From Pagrus major (lineage: Eukaryota; Chordata; Actinopteri; Spariformes; Sparidae), in the NCBI RefSeq assembly GCF_040436345.1, contig NC_133224.1, positions 8,052,741 to 8,116,740 on the forward strand: a DNA stretch of 64,000 bases, given 5' to 3'. Positions 38,101 to 47,301 of the stretch are shown here, piece after piece. Position numbers and translations under genes: made by a program. The notes beneath the pieces are model-generated. The model did not search any database and had not been told where the DNA came from. It was given only the letters and a program-made list of their open reading frames with translations. Positions within the stretch are counted from its first letter, which is position 1. The number at the start of each line of letters is the position of its first letter.

Positions 38101-39604
38101 GAAGCACTACATTGTCGCATTGAGCTATACATGATATTTATATCACAATTGTGGATAAAGTGTTGTGTAAAATCAAATGTAAGAGAGCACCTATGGAACA
38201 ATTAAACACACAGTATGAAATTCCTGAAGCGAGGGGTCTCTCAATCCAAACAATGAAAACAAAAGATGGAGCAGTGTTTCCCACACATATCCTTTAATTG
38301 ATTTTAATCAGCTAATTAATAAGCTACCTCCTAACGTCGCTTGCCTGCTGCTACAACAACGGAATAGCCGAACGACAAAGAAATCAGATAACATTGCTGG
38401 GAGAGAAACGAAACACACCCGCTACAAGCTCACAGCCTTTCTGTTGGGAAACACTATGGAGTTTTACGACATTGTGACGTAACGTAGGATCATGGGAGTT
38501 ATCTTTATTGTTAAACAACCACTGTTGATGAAAATCTGAGGTGATCAGGCAGGAATCTCCGTGGATGAGGTAATGTCTTAGAGATTTATTTATGTTACGT
38601 TTGGTCCTGTTCATCCAAATCCACGATTCAATTTGATTTTTCGATTTAAACATCTGTGTTTCAGCACTAATGACTACGCCATTGTTAGACTATCACATCT
38701 GGATTTGTTAAGATCAACAGATTGTTGGTTTTGAGCTCCAACAACTGTCATTTACATTTTGAAATTCGCAGAGATAAAAACAAAGAAGAACAGCTTGACT
38801 TTTGCAGATTAGGGTGAGACGAGTACAAGTGATACTCACAGAAATAACCCCCCTTTAGGGATTTATTAATGAACAACAAAAATAGAAATTCAGTTTCTCA
38901 AATCTTTCCCAAGTAAACCCTCTTCCCAACAAATCAACAAAGGATCTATGAAAAAGAAAATAAACCCAAAACATCAGCTGCTAATCTTCGCATTCCCATC
39001 TTCTAATTTAATGTTTCCCAGTACGTTATAGCGACGGGCGACCAAATAAAAACATTATCTTTATTTCTCTTCAACATTGTTGGAAACATTCGGGACAATG
39101 TGAGTACACAATTCATAAAATGAATAATCTAACAAATGATAGTTGTTTTAAAACATACTAATGCTGAAATGTTACATATTATATCTTTAAATGGAATATG
39201 AGACAGAGTATGAGTAATCTGAAAAATAGGAACAGTAGACTGGTTTTCTTTCTGTTACCAGACTTGACTGGTAAGGACTTCCTCTGTTCGTCCCTCACTT
39301 GCCCTCAAATAAATGCATGCAATTAATTATGCAGCCTGTTGAAACATGATTGATTAATTTAAAAAAAACGTCAGATTAAATCCTGAGAAAGTCGATTAGC
39401 CCAGACTGGCTACATCTTAAATATTAACCACTATCCTGTTTTCTTCAAAGCAGCATCTGCAATTTAAAATGTTTCCACAGTTTCCAAAAGCATCAGAAAA
39501 ATCACCACAACGACTTAAAGTACCTTTAAATATTAAAAGACTTCACAGGTATTAAAACAGGTCAATGAATACAATAATAACTCACTTTTCTTAGCAGCAG
39601 CCAT
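13407..39604 (-). CDS. adissp: adissp (C20orf27 homologue), whole coding span, five coding exons
   Basis: The coding exons on the minus strand, in transcript order, are 39586-39604, 28637-28776, 20555-20693, 18328-18453 and 13407-13507. Their phases match at every junction, giving 525 nt and 174 residues, the length I remember for human C20orf27. Recognisable blocks are HVHFDEKLHDSVVMVT, VGFLKTQHRYEIVFTLP, ALGKDVCPAPVPS and a C-terminal end DRHHGTPMLLEGVRCIG followed by LEYDSEQSDWQGFD. ADISSP has been reported as an adipocyte-secreted factor affecting thermogenesis. No signal peptide or membrane segment is visible here, so any secretion would have to be unconventional. The family has no known catalytic motif. 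A non-coding first exon lies near 44.7-45.1 kb. The 26-kb coding span is mostly intron, with many repeats. Confidence 0.95.
14085..14126. repeat. Compound (CAT)n-(CAG)n trinucleotide repeat
   Basis: About five CAT units run into about nine CAG units. On the transcribed minus strand this reads as CTG followed by ATG repeats, within the adissp intron. The long leucine/methionine open frames over it are artefacts. Confidence 0.9.
15059..15129 (+). tRNA. tRNA-Gly (anticodon GCC)
   Basis: A 71-base sequence with a paired acceptor stem (GCATTGG with CCAATGC), A-box GTTCAGTGGTAG, B-box GGTTCGATTCC and anticodon GCC. It looks identical to the vertebrate nuclear tRNA-Gly(GCC) that I remember. A T5 terminator follows within ten bases. 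It lies in an adissp intron on the opposite strand and should be an intact, Pol III-transcribed gene. Confidence 0.97.
15290..15840. repeat. hAT-type MITE remnants, two pieces
   Basis: The first piece (about 15290-15600) has TTTGTCCAACAAACAATCC, CTCACATTTGAGAAGCTGGA and TTTTTGCTCGATGAAAGAC. The second starts GGCTCCAACTAACGATTA at about 15619 and contains GATGACGTCCCCGAATGTCT and GACAATTAATC. These phrases are typical of the common fish family beginning GGCTGCAACTAACGATTA. Both pieces are incomplete. Confidence 0.65.
16600..16960. repeat. hAT-type MITE remnant, reverse orientation
   Basis: CTTGTTCCAGCTTTCCAC, TTTAGGTTTTGGACTGTCTG and TTTGACATTTTATAGACCAA appear in the order expected for a reversed copy of the GGCTGCAACTAACGATTA family. 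The 97-codon minus-strand open frame over it is not a gene. Confidence 0.55.
18328..18453 (-). CDS. adissp: adissp coding exon 4, with tandem acceptor
   Basis: It encodes LKVTCEYMAQQEGVL, then EEVLLLSETNEDVCIKV, then KVHARVM, and ends with the G of the split Asp codon at donor GTGAGG. The acceptor region reads CTCAGGAGGTC, with two AG dinucleotides three bases apart. Use of the first (exon from 18453) adds one Gly; the second (exon from 18450) gives a loop length equal to the human protein as I recall it. Both keep the frame. Confidence 0.93.
18454..20554 (-). other. adissp: adissp intron 3 (between coding exons 3 and 4)
   Basis: No further exon was seen. It holds fish repeat fragments at about 19980-20110 and 20290-20480. 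The rest shows no identifiable feature. Confidence 0.65.
19980..20480. repeat. Two fragments of an interspersed fish repeat
   Basis: The phrases GGTACCTGGAACATC, GGAGCTAAAAGGCTCCTTC, GTACCTGTTCTTTGGAAAGT, AGCAGGGACTTTTTGGGG and GTGGAAACGCAGAGTTCC resemble a MITE-like family common in teleosts, recognised from memory. Ends and target duplications were not resolved. Confidence 0.4.
20555..20693 (-). CDS. adissp: adissp coding exon 3
   Basis: It encodes VGFLKTQHRYEIVFTLP, then EVPALGKDVCPAPVPSP, then HLRITDITPAPEG. The acceptor is CTGTAG and the donor GTAAGA. It enters in phase 0 and leaves in phase 1. The block aligns without gaps to the remembered human sequence. Confidence 0.95.
21290..22075. 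repeat. Cluster of hAT-type MITE remnants
   Basis: The central copy, about 21520-21848, starts AGGGCTGCCAACTAACAATT and ends ACCAATTGTTGCAGCTCC, giving recognisable inverted ends. Fragments lie on both sides (TTAGGTTTTGGACTGTTAT at 21382; CCAAACATTATCTAG near 21975). The copies are diverged and partly nested or abutting. Confidence 0.6.
23780..24130. repeat. Purine-rich imperfect tandem repeat (GAAGAC/GACAAA)n
   Basis: Repeats of GAAGAC, GACAAAG and GATGAC fill about 350 bases, with a near-exact roughly 57-base tandem duplication between about 23807 and 23920. One plus-strand frame reads as an acidic Asp/Glu/Lys tract, but it is short, stops, and has no flanking coding sequence. Confidence 0.85.
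26069..26285. mobile_element. Small hAT MITE with CAGTGGTTCTCAA-type ends
   Basis: The left end is CAGTGGATCTCAAAC and the right end GTTGAGAACCACTG, a good inverted pair. The flanks GATTAGCA (26061-26068) and GTTTAGCC (26286-26293) agree at six of eight positions and look like an aged 8-bp target duplication. The interior is non-coding, with an ATGA microrepeat (26151-26170). Confidence 0.7.
26290..26690. repeat. Widespread fish interspersed repeat fragment
   Basis: The phrases TTAGCATGCTGACATTTG, GGTCGTGAACCAA, GATGATGGTGCCAGTAAA, CAATCCATCCAATAGTTGTA and TTCATCCTCTGGAGACAATG are, from memory, typical of a high-copy percomorph repeat. I cannot name its superfamily with confidence. Confidence 0.55.
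28637..28776 (-). CDS. adissp: adissp coding exon 2
   Basis: It encodes CAKAGGVRFSEEPPAAGASS followed by HVHFDEKLHDSVVMVT and PEDDGNFMVK. The acceptor is CACTCAG after a pyrimidine-rich tract, and the donor is GTGTGC, which is weaker than the others. It starts by completing a Ser codon (A from exon 1, GT from here). Confidence 0.95.
33030..33270. repeat. hAT-type MITE remnant
   Basis: ATTAATCAGTCAG, TTTTACTATTTTCTGATATT and ATCAAAAGATTAATAATTG recall a decayed reverse copy of the GGCTGCAACTAACGATTA family. Confidence 0.45.
33744..33775. repeat. Perfect 15-bp inverted repeat with 2-base loop
   Basis: TTCCTTATTAAGTGT, then AA, then ACACTTAATAAGGAA. Every base of the two arms pairs. It lies in an adissp intron. 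It is too short for a standard microRNA precursor, and no U-tract follows directly. Its function is unknown. Confidence 0.85.
35845..36115. repeat. Fish interspersed repeat fragment (GGGCATGAACAATAT type)
   Basis: It begins GGCATGAACAATATGC, has TGTGATTATTTTGACATTCA near 35877 and ends GAAATTGCAGCTCTAGG. From memory this resembles a teleost MITE whose ends read GGGCTGCACAATAT. It is decayed. Confidence 0.4.
36885..37080. repeat. Fish MITE fragment (CATTTCCACTGCATGGTAC type)
   Basis: CATTTCCACTGCATGGTAC at 36890 followed by repeated CTCGCTTGG- and GCTCAGAACC-like phrases is a signature of a common teleost short DNA transposon. Ends and target duplications are not clear. Confidence 0.5.
39586..39604 (-). 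CDS. adissp: adissp first coding exon (start codon)
   Basis: It encodes MAAAKK plus the first base of a Ser codon; the donor is GTGAGT. The exon extends upstream as 5' UTR to about 39689, where there is a strong acceptor (TTGTTTTGCAG). The human protein also starts MAAA, which supports this start. Only 19 coding bases lie here, so gene finders may miss it. Confidence 0.9.
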
Positions 39605-39689
39605 GTCACAGGAATTGGTCCAGCACAGTCACACTTGGACACACACTGTCACAGCCTAGTCATCTCAGCAGTGTGACCTCAGAACGACC
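39605..39689 (-). other. adissp: adissp 5' UTR part of the start-codon exon
   Basis: 85 bases between the acceptor TTTTGCAG and the ATG. No upstream ATG in a good context was noted. It shows that transcription begins further upstream, in agreement with the non-coding exon near 44.7 kb. Confidence 0.7.
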
Positions 39690-40659
39690 CTGCAAAACAA
39701 GTTAGGATAAAAGAAACAATGAGAGCAGCATTTAGTTTTATATAGAGAGCGGAGGAGAGAAGGTGACAGAAAACAATAGGCGATGATTAGATCAACTGAA
39801 CAGCCCTGGAAGATAAGGAGGAAGGTTGTAGCTGAGAGTGGAATAAAAAGGGGAAATAGCGGCTCGTCACAGTCAGCTTCCCTGGGTGTTTTTCTTTATA
39901 AATCATGACCGCAGGTTAGCCTGTGTTTCAGATGCAAGCACAGCTGTGCAGTACTAGTCAAGCCAGGAGTATCAGCGACTCCCGACCGAGGCTTCAATTA
40001 AAGGAAAACAACAAAACAGTCTAAGAGGATTAGCCGGGGACTGAAGCTGCTGTATGTGGGCTTTGCACAGATGGAAAAGGTTCATCATGTCTCTGGGAGG
40101 TGCTTAATATAAATATAGATATAAAGAAAAGACACATTATAGGGCATAATAACAATGTAATGGCAGAACATAAGTGAAAGGGATCGCAGTTGGCAGGTCT
40201 ATGTAATCTTCTGCTGTAATAATACTCAAGAGCAGCCTTTAATTTCAGGCTGGAGTTCAGTGTCTCCAAAGCTGTGATTTTACATATTATTAAAAACCAG
40301 GTGAGAGCTGTACATGAACACAACACTCACTCATTACATCACTACACAACCACCGCTTATGTTTAAAAAGTGCGATGTTGTTGGTACAATACTGCTGATC
40401 GTGGCAGGATATCTGTAAAAGTGGAGCAAGTGAAAAACCAGGAAGTTAGCTAAGTCCTTACAAACTAAATCCTTAGCTGATTCCCCGCAAGAGTTGGAGC
40501 AGCAACTCTATTATTATGTCAACTGGTGCTTTGTGAAAATCAGCTCGAGGGCCATCTTTAACTAATCAGGCAGCACTGATAGCACCAGCGCCGCTACCGC
40601 TACTATTTTTTACACAGAATATATACATAAATGCACATTTAAGCCACAAATCCAGAAGA

Positions 40660-41050
40660 CGCTGTAACAGCTGTTAGATATTCGATATTGTGTAAAAATA
40701 TTGCACATGGCGGGTAAATATCGCGATATTCAATAATATCTAATATCGACCCAAGCCTAGTATACATCAGTACCAATATATCTACGAAGTCACCAAAAGA
40801 CCAAACTTGATATGCATGTTTGGAAGGGCCAAGTTTAAAAAAAAAACAATTGCACTGCAATGATTAGTCGACAAAAAATATCAAACATTTGACAGCTTCT
40901 TAAATGTCAGGATGTGCTGTTTTCTTTGTCCTTGAGGACAGTAGATTTAGACCACTGGTTGGACGAAAGAAGCAAAATTAAGAATCTAAGAATTAAGGAA
41001 ATTTGGGCTTGGAAAAATTGTGATTTTTGACATTTTTGACCCAAATTACT
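40660..41050. repeat. Two hAT-type repeat fragments
   Basis: 40660-40760 has GATATTCGATATTG, ATATCGCGATATTC and ATCGACCCAAGCCT, typical of a MITE family ending GGCTTGGGTCGATAT. 40860-41050 has TGATTAGTCGAC, GACAGCTTCTTAAATG and TTGAGGACAGTAG, like the GGCTGCAACTAACGATTA family. Confidence 0.45.
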
Positions 41051-43309
41051 GGCTGGTAAATCAGCAACTAGTCCCTTTTTTTGTGTGTTTTCATTGCTTC
41101 CACTCATTGGCTTTGTTAGCCCTCCTCAAGAGCATAAAGATTCTCACACACATACAGACTCGGCACATGTTTTCACTTCATGGTCAAGATTTATTGACTT
41201 TTTATTTCAATAGAGGACTTGAAGGATTTTTTCCTTCAAGATCAAAACTAAGTTTTCTCAACAAACACTGTGAATATAACGAATGTTCACTGTTGTGACT
41301 TGAGCCAAAACAGCAACCTGAACCAAAGCTGAAGATTCTTTCTCACAGTCTTTATGCCAACAAAGCTAATTCCTGATCTCAGAACAGATAGTTGAAAGAT
41401 CAGACTCATGTATATCTTATTTCAATCTTATTCCTTCAATCTTATATATCAACAACAAGGTGATGCTTCACTGAAAAAAAACAGCCTAGGAAATGTTCTT
41501 GTTCAAAACTACCCACTGCACAAAGTCTGTCCTTGTTCTTAGATTTCTGCCATTTCTTTTAGTTGGTGGTAATTCAGTTAAATTGCTCCTTTTACACATT
41601 TTCTAACAGGAACCACTCACATTTACAAGAACAGTGACACCAAGAATCACTTGTGGTTTGCACTTCCTTCTTTTAAAAGCTCAGAGGCTGGGAACAGGTT
41701 TTTGCTTTGCTTGCTGCAACTCGGGAGGAAGGGGTGACACATCATGGAAGAGAAAGCTTTCAATGCCACATCCACTGAGAACAGTTTGGAATCAGAGGAT
41801 GATCTAGTTTTTACAGTCTGTAATGTCGATGCCGTTTCGGGCTCCTAAATGGGTCGCTATGATTAGAAAAACCACTGATGGGATTCAAACATATATGTCT
41901 CCACCTGTGAGAGCAGCAGTGCGACACGTTAAGTGTCTCTGATTGGATGGTAGCTGTGCAAAAACTTTGCAAGCTTACAGGTGTTTATGTACATGATTTA
42001 GCACAGTCATGACCATCCTTTATAGACTGTATTGTTTTTGGGTGAAACGTAGGAATGCAGCAACATCATTAAAAAGGAATCCAATGGGGAAAGATACACA
42101 AGCAGTCAGACAGTTGGACAGGCTTTGAACAAACTCCCAGGTTACACTCGTAACAACCACTTCTTTGTTCAACTTATTCCTCCCACACCTGTGCACAGTC
42201 TTCCTGAGCAGTGACGGATTATTACAGACATCACAGGTTCACTCACTTTACCTCCAAATACAGATCTAGCTTCACTGTTGGCTTGCTTACAAATCAGTCA
42301 AATCATCTGACTGCTTGTGTGTCTTGCCCTGTCAGACTTTAATGTCACAATGCTTCCAAAAAGATACAGAAATATAACCCCTGTTGTTCAAGAACAGGTT
42401 TATCTTGTGAATCTGTAGTTATCTCTTTAAGTTTATTTGATTCAGCCATCATAAAAAAAAAAGGTACCTAGTAAAGCTAGTGTAGCCTTGTGCAACTGGG
42501 TTATTGATTTTGAACATACAAACATATACCAAAGTGTTTATATGAGGGTTTTCTTACGTGGTCAAACCCGCTAAAAATATACAATTGAGTCCCTTTTGTT
42601 GAGTTTGCCTTTCTATTGTTTTTGTTTTCGGTGTGCCGCGTTCGACTTCATAAACTTTACTTCAAAGTGTCATAGCATCGCTAAGGAAAAGGGGCAAAAA
42701 TTAGTGTGTCCACCCAGGTGTCATGTTTCCATCACAACAAATCAGAGCTACAGCCAATAAATAACCACAACTACCAAGTCAATTAACAGGAATGATTGTG
42801 CCCATTCCCAATGAAGACAAAGGCCAGGTGTTAGTGGATGTTAGTGGGTAATGGATTGATGCACAGGGTGAATTGGTGTGTCAACCAGGACAGCTGTGAC
42901 CAAATTTGATGGTTTGTGTGGTTAAAGATACTCTACCACACAGATGTATAGCCCAATTTACAATAACCTTCAAAGGGTGTGAGCATTGAACTTCATTTAC
43001 CCCCTTATTTAAATTCTGAAGCCAAGCTTTGTCAGATGACAGCTCTCCCTCAGCCCTGTGTCACAGTTGACAAATTAAAATAGCAGATGCCACAGAGAGC
43101 AGCAACAGGTAGCCATCTCCTGCTCTGAATTCATACTTGTTATTCTGGGAAAGTGATTTAATCTCCTCCATGTGGAACGGGCACACGCTGGGAGTGACAG
43201 AAAACATAACATTCACTGTGAGGTTAACATCTCACTATAACGTTAACAAAATATATACCCGTGGGTTTTACCTTTGTTCTTTATTGCACCAGTCAGTGCT
43301 CTCTTACTA

Positions 43310-43590
43310 GAGCTTAAACAATCAGGCATTAATGTAATAGTTCACAGCAAATCGATTAATTGTTCCAGCTACATTATTTTTTTCATCTTTTGTAATGGTA
43401 AGCTGAACATCTGTGAGGTTCAGATTGTAGGTCAGAAAAAAGAAGCAATTTAAATAAGTTAACTTGAGCTTTAAGAACTGGTGATGGGCATTTTCATCAT
43501 CTTCTGGCATTTTTGGACACTAAACAGTCAATCGAGGTGAGAAAACAATCTGCAGACCATTTAAAATGATAGTCATTAGTTGCAGCCTGA
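43310..43590. repeat. hAT-type MITE remnant ending TCATTAGTTGCAGCC
   Basis: The right end, GTCATTAGTTGCAGCC near 43589, is the reverse of the family start. The interior has ATCGATTAATTGTTCCAGC and TCATCTTCTGGCATTTTTGG. The left end is decayed. Confidence 0.6.
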
Positions 43591-44152
43591 AATCAGTATA
43601 AAGTTGATGTCACCATGACATTGTTATCCCTGTATATACACTCAAGTTACACTGAATCTGTGGACAATGACTGACTGGACTGCTTCTTTATTCCTGTACA
43701 AAACCTACCATATAAGCTACATCATTAGTTGTATGTCTATTTACAACGTCTGACCCTTTGCTACACCTTCTGCACATCTCGCTAAACCTGGTGCTGTCTA
43801 ATCCAACAGCCCTTCAATAAATCCTAGCTGAATGCAGGTTATAACGATTTATTTTTTGTTGAAACTGATTCAGGGAGACGCTGATTCAGTTTTAAGGTCA
43901 TTTGGAAGCTGTGGTTTGTGGTGCTGTTTGATAATATGATGTTATACTGAGAAGTGTTTGTTATCTTTTGACCTCCCCAGTTATATAAGTGAGGGTAGAC
44001 TAGACTGGTAGTGTGAGTGTGGGATCAATCAACCATTATCAAAAGCATTAGTAGTCACAATAGTAGCATATTATAATGCCTTATTGTACTCATTTCTTTC
44101 ATTTGCATTAGTTTAGGCAATTTAAAAGGCATGTGACGCCTTTTAATGTGAC

Positions 44153-44465
44153 TTAAAGGGGCAATATGTAGTTATGGAGAAGAAATTCAAACTCAGAATT
44201 TTAATATTTACAATATTAATAAGGTAATAACACAAACAAACTGAATAAACAAGCTATTCTCAGATCAAAATAAGGTCCACAGACAACTGTTTGAAGCTAG
44301 GAAGGTGGCAGGGTCCGCCACATATAAACAAAGTAAAACAGTATGAAACTGTGTTGTCCTTTAAGGCCAGTTTGTTTATTCAGTCATGAAAACAAAGAGA
44401 GTTTGTTTAGTTTAGCTTGTTTAGACATAAAATGTCTACCCCAAAACTACATAGTGCACCTTTAA
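44153..44465 (+). mobile_element. MITE with TTAA at both ends
   Basis: The left end TTAAAGGGGCAATATGTAGTT and the reverse complement of the right end TTAAAGGTGCACTATGTAGTT agree at almost every position. Both edges are TTAA, the target site used by piggyBac-type transposons. The interior is non-coding. It is about 310 bp, and an inverted older copy lies at about 10010-10285. Confidence 0.75.
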
Positions 44466-44696
44466 GTAGCATTAATAATAACTACGGTTTGACAGTGTTT
44501 TGACACACATATAACACAGCATGCAGACACAATTAACAACATTAATATTAGTTGGTGTCAGAGCAACATAAACATGAGTCTACATGTTAGCTGGCCTTCC
44601 TGAACGATGACTCCGTCCTCGCTGGGTGCGTGTGAATAAAGTTCCCGTCAACTGTCAACGCGCATTTCTTTTGTTTTGTTTTCCGTCGGTGCTTAC

Positions 44697-45100
44697 CTTA
44701 CTTTATCCACGGGGGCTGAAACTCGGGCACCGAACTGGACAGACAACCGATAACCGTGTGTGAAAGTGTTGTTTGGTTACAGGGAGTCCAGCTAGTACAA
44801 CCAGCAGCAGCAGCAGCACCAGCAGCTCAGGATACAAGCCGACGCCTCCACTCCCCTCTTCTCTTCTCTCCGCGACACTTTCTCTATCGGACAATTTCCG
44901 CATTTGATCACGTGGTTCGCTCGGGGCTCCTCGTGTGTCGCTTACAACCCTGTGTTTTTTTTTCTTTCTTTCCCACAAATGGTTAAATATAATAAACGCT
45001 CACCCGAGACACCTGAGCCGCTCCCCTCGACTCTCCGTGTCGCTGACAAGTGAAGCCCGGAGCCGGTTGTGAAGCCTCTCTCTCTCTCTCTCCCTCTCTC

Positions 45101-45134
<34 letters not shown>

Positions 45135-45150
45135 CACCATGGCGGCATTG
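44697..45150 (-). promoter_or_regulatory. adissp: adissp promoter and non-coding first exon
   Basis: On the minus strand a strong donor (AAGGTAAGC, exon end 44697) ends a GC-rich, CpG-containing stretch. Upstream are a long CT/GA tract (45075-45134) and, near 45160, GCGCCATCTTG, whose reverse CAAGATGGCGC matches the YY1 core; a second ATGGCGGC lies at 45139. Such YY1 sites mark many TATA-less housekeeping promoters. The transcription start is inferred to be between about 45000 and 45150. Confidence 0.6.
45075..45134. repeat. (CT)n microsatellite with CCC interruptions
   Basis: About 60 bases of CT dinucleotides with regularly spaced extra C bases. On the minus strand this is GA-rich and would lie in or just upstream of the adissp 5' UTR. 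Open frames reading RERERE over it are artefacts. Confidence 0.95.
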
Positions 45151-46060
45151 TAGTGCGAAGGCGCCATCTTGTGGCAGGTTACCCACATAGCACAGGTTCC
45201 ATTAAAATGTGCACTTTGTGTAATAGACTACATTAAAACCAGTTCATCCCAAACTTTTGCCATCTATTATTGTGTGAAATCCAGAGTGAAAACCTTATTG
45301 TTTTTATTGTATTTTTATTTAACTTTTATGTTATTTGTTTTTTTTAACTGCATTTCTATATTGATTAATGTCCTTTGTTCTGCTCTTTTTAAAAGTGTTG
45401 TTTTGGATTTGAATGTACTAATGTGAAATTACTTGTTCTTACCTTTGTTAACTGTTTTTTGTTTTTGTTTTTACTTTTCTGTACAGCACCCTGAATCTAC
45501 TTCTGTGTATGAAACGTGCTTTACAGTACGAATAACAATAAATAGGCCCAATTACTTAAGTACAATGTGAAGGTTTTTGACTTGAATATTTCACACTTTC
45601 TGACTTTATAATTCTACTCTTCTCAATTTCAAAGGGAATTATTGTGCCCTTTTCCACCATTACACGTATCTGACAGCTTAGTAACAACTTAGTATGTCGA
45701 CAAAACTAACATTATGTTTTTTTCTTGGTACAGAATACACACTGACCAACAGCATAGGACACATTTATGCACGAGTAACAGTGATTATCACTTTTCTGTT
45801 TCATTTGGTGAGTTACGTAATGTTTGGCGTACAGTCCTGGCGTGGAGATTATCAATAGGCTACGTCACAGATCGTGCGTAGCGGTTCGTTACTCATAAAT
45901 AACTAAAATACAATAAATAAAACAATGCAAAACAAGACGCATGCAAACTGTGAGATGTTACACTTGTTATGGACAGACAGAGATAACTACTTTAATTGAA
46001 AACCTAAATCTTTGTGATTTGGACAAAGTTACGACATTTGCGCATCTTGTTTATCTTACC
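45151..46060. other. Spacer between two head-to-head promoters
   Basis: AT-rich, no gene seen. It separates the adissp promoter from the CpG-rich block at 46.06-46.56 kb. Confidence 0.5.
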
Positions 46061-46384
46061 CAGCAGCACGCGCTCTCCTCCGCCCCCTCCCCCATCATTC
46101 CCGGATGGAGGAGAAGGTGATGCGAGCAGGTGGCTGAGCATCTCTGAATCAGGTGTGTAGAAGTCTCTCTAGTTTCGTTAAACTTTGTTAAAACTTTGTC
46201 TCGTTTAAACACGAAGGATTAATGTATGTATCGGGTAAGATTTCGACTCGGACAAGGCATTTCACTCGGCTTTATTTGATTAATTGGATGCGCCCCCGGA
46301 GGCCAAACACCGAGCACCGAAGCACATCGAGGCGAAGTTAGCTAGCTAACGCTAACGCTAGCTAACGTCACGCACGTCTCCAAG
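46061..46384 (+). promoter_or_regulatory. Probable promoter and 5' UTR exon of an unidentified plus-strand gene
   Basis: A CpG-rich block with CCGCCCCCTCC-type sequence near 46080 is followed by a 5' UTR-like stretch ending at a strong donor (CTCCAAG then GTAAGAATT, exon end 46384). An alternative donor (CAGGTGTGT) lies near 46153. The only ATG-led frame there, MEEKVMRAGG then stop, would be a ten-codon upstream frame. No plus-strand coding exon that could follow was recognised in the window, so the gene may continue past the right edge or the block may belong to a non-coding transcript. Confidence 0.4.
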
Positions 46385-47301
46385 GTAAGAATTCGTCTAA
46401 ATTTTAATGGCTGGTTAGTTTGTGTCAGAAAATAAAACACGTTTTGTTCGGTGAAATGTCATTGTTTATGTAGGAGTAATTACTGCGTGCGTCATTGCTT
46501 GTGAGTGAAAAAGGCTAGCGTGAATGTCTGCGAACATGGCGGCGCTAGCTTAGCGCGTTCACAATAATTAGCGTTAAGCAGGTGTTAATAACTTCGGTTT
46601 TAACAGCAGGTATTACCAAGAGTTTATTATTGTAAGCTGTAAATTTGGGTGGGTCTTGTGTTTATATGTGGTGTGTAAAGAAGCACTTGTTAAACTTTGA
46701 GTGAAAGGAGGCAGAGTTGGTAGTTGAAACTTATGCAAGGTCAGGTCAACACATGGTTGTTGTCGCAGCCATTTTGAGTCTTAGTGAAGGCTTACTAGGC
46801 AATGATACAGCTTTACTGTCTTTCACTAAACAAGAATGTAAGATAAATTCTGTATCCTTTTTGACATGGCAAAAGCAACTTTTGTGCATTATTTCATGTG
46901 GCATTTTTTAAATTTTTCCTGGGCATACCTTTGTAACAGTAGACAGTTAATCGACAGTATGTAAAAAAAATTATATAATTTCTTATGACTTTATCTTTTA
47001 TAAAACAAATATTTGAGCTACTTCAGTGTCAAGAGGTTCAGGCTGCTTAGTAGACTTATGATCTGGTCAAGTCTCATGTATGACTAGGCTATGGTAATTC
47101 TGCACATATCACACAACCTCGTACTTGTTAAAATAATCTTATTACCATCACCAAATTCAAGCCTGAAAAAGCATAGTAGCTCACTGCCAACCATTACACT
47201 AAAGCTCAGCAATATCTAACCTATTTTCTGAGCTTTTTCTGGACAGTTATACACAGAACACAACTCGTAAAAATAGCCATGCAACCGATGTACCTGTAAT
47301 A
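46385..47301. other. Probable intron, no feature recognised
   Basis: It contains further CpG and an AACATGGCGGCGC motif near 46532 (ATGGCGGC, YY1-like). The remainder is AT-rich with no coding signal. Confidence 0.45.

Larger units (their letters stand above)
28777..39585 (-). other. adissp: adissp intron 1 of the coding region
   Basis: Almost 11 kb without a recognised exon. It has a perfect small hairpin (33744-33775), hAT-type remnants (33030-33270), and fish repeat pieces at 35845-36115 and 36885-37080. The largest open frame (37357-37758, plus strand) has no recognisable domain. The stretches 28.9-33.0 and 37.8-39.5 kb hold nothing I can identify. Confidence 0.65.
39690..44696 (-). other. 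adissp: adissp 5' UTR intron
   Basis: 5 kb between the non-coding first exon and the start-codon exon. It holds hAT-type remnants (40660-41050, 43310-43590) and a well-preserved TTAA MITE (44153-44465). No other exon was recognised. It is AT-rich throughout. Confidence 0.6.

Noticed and set aside
44703-45188. Several open frames on both strands near the adissp promoter
   Set aside because: They read through the CT/GA microsatellite (RERERE) or GC-rich 5' UTR. The adissp start codon is in a later exon.
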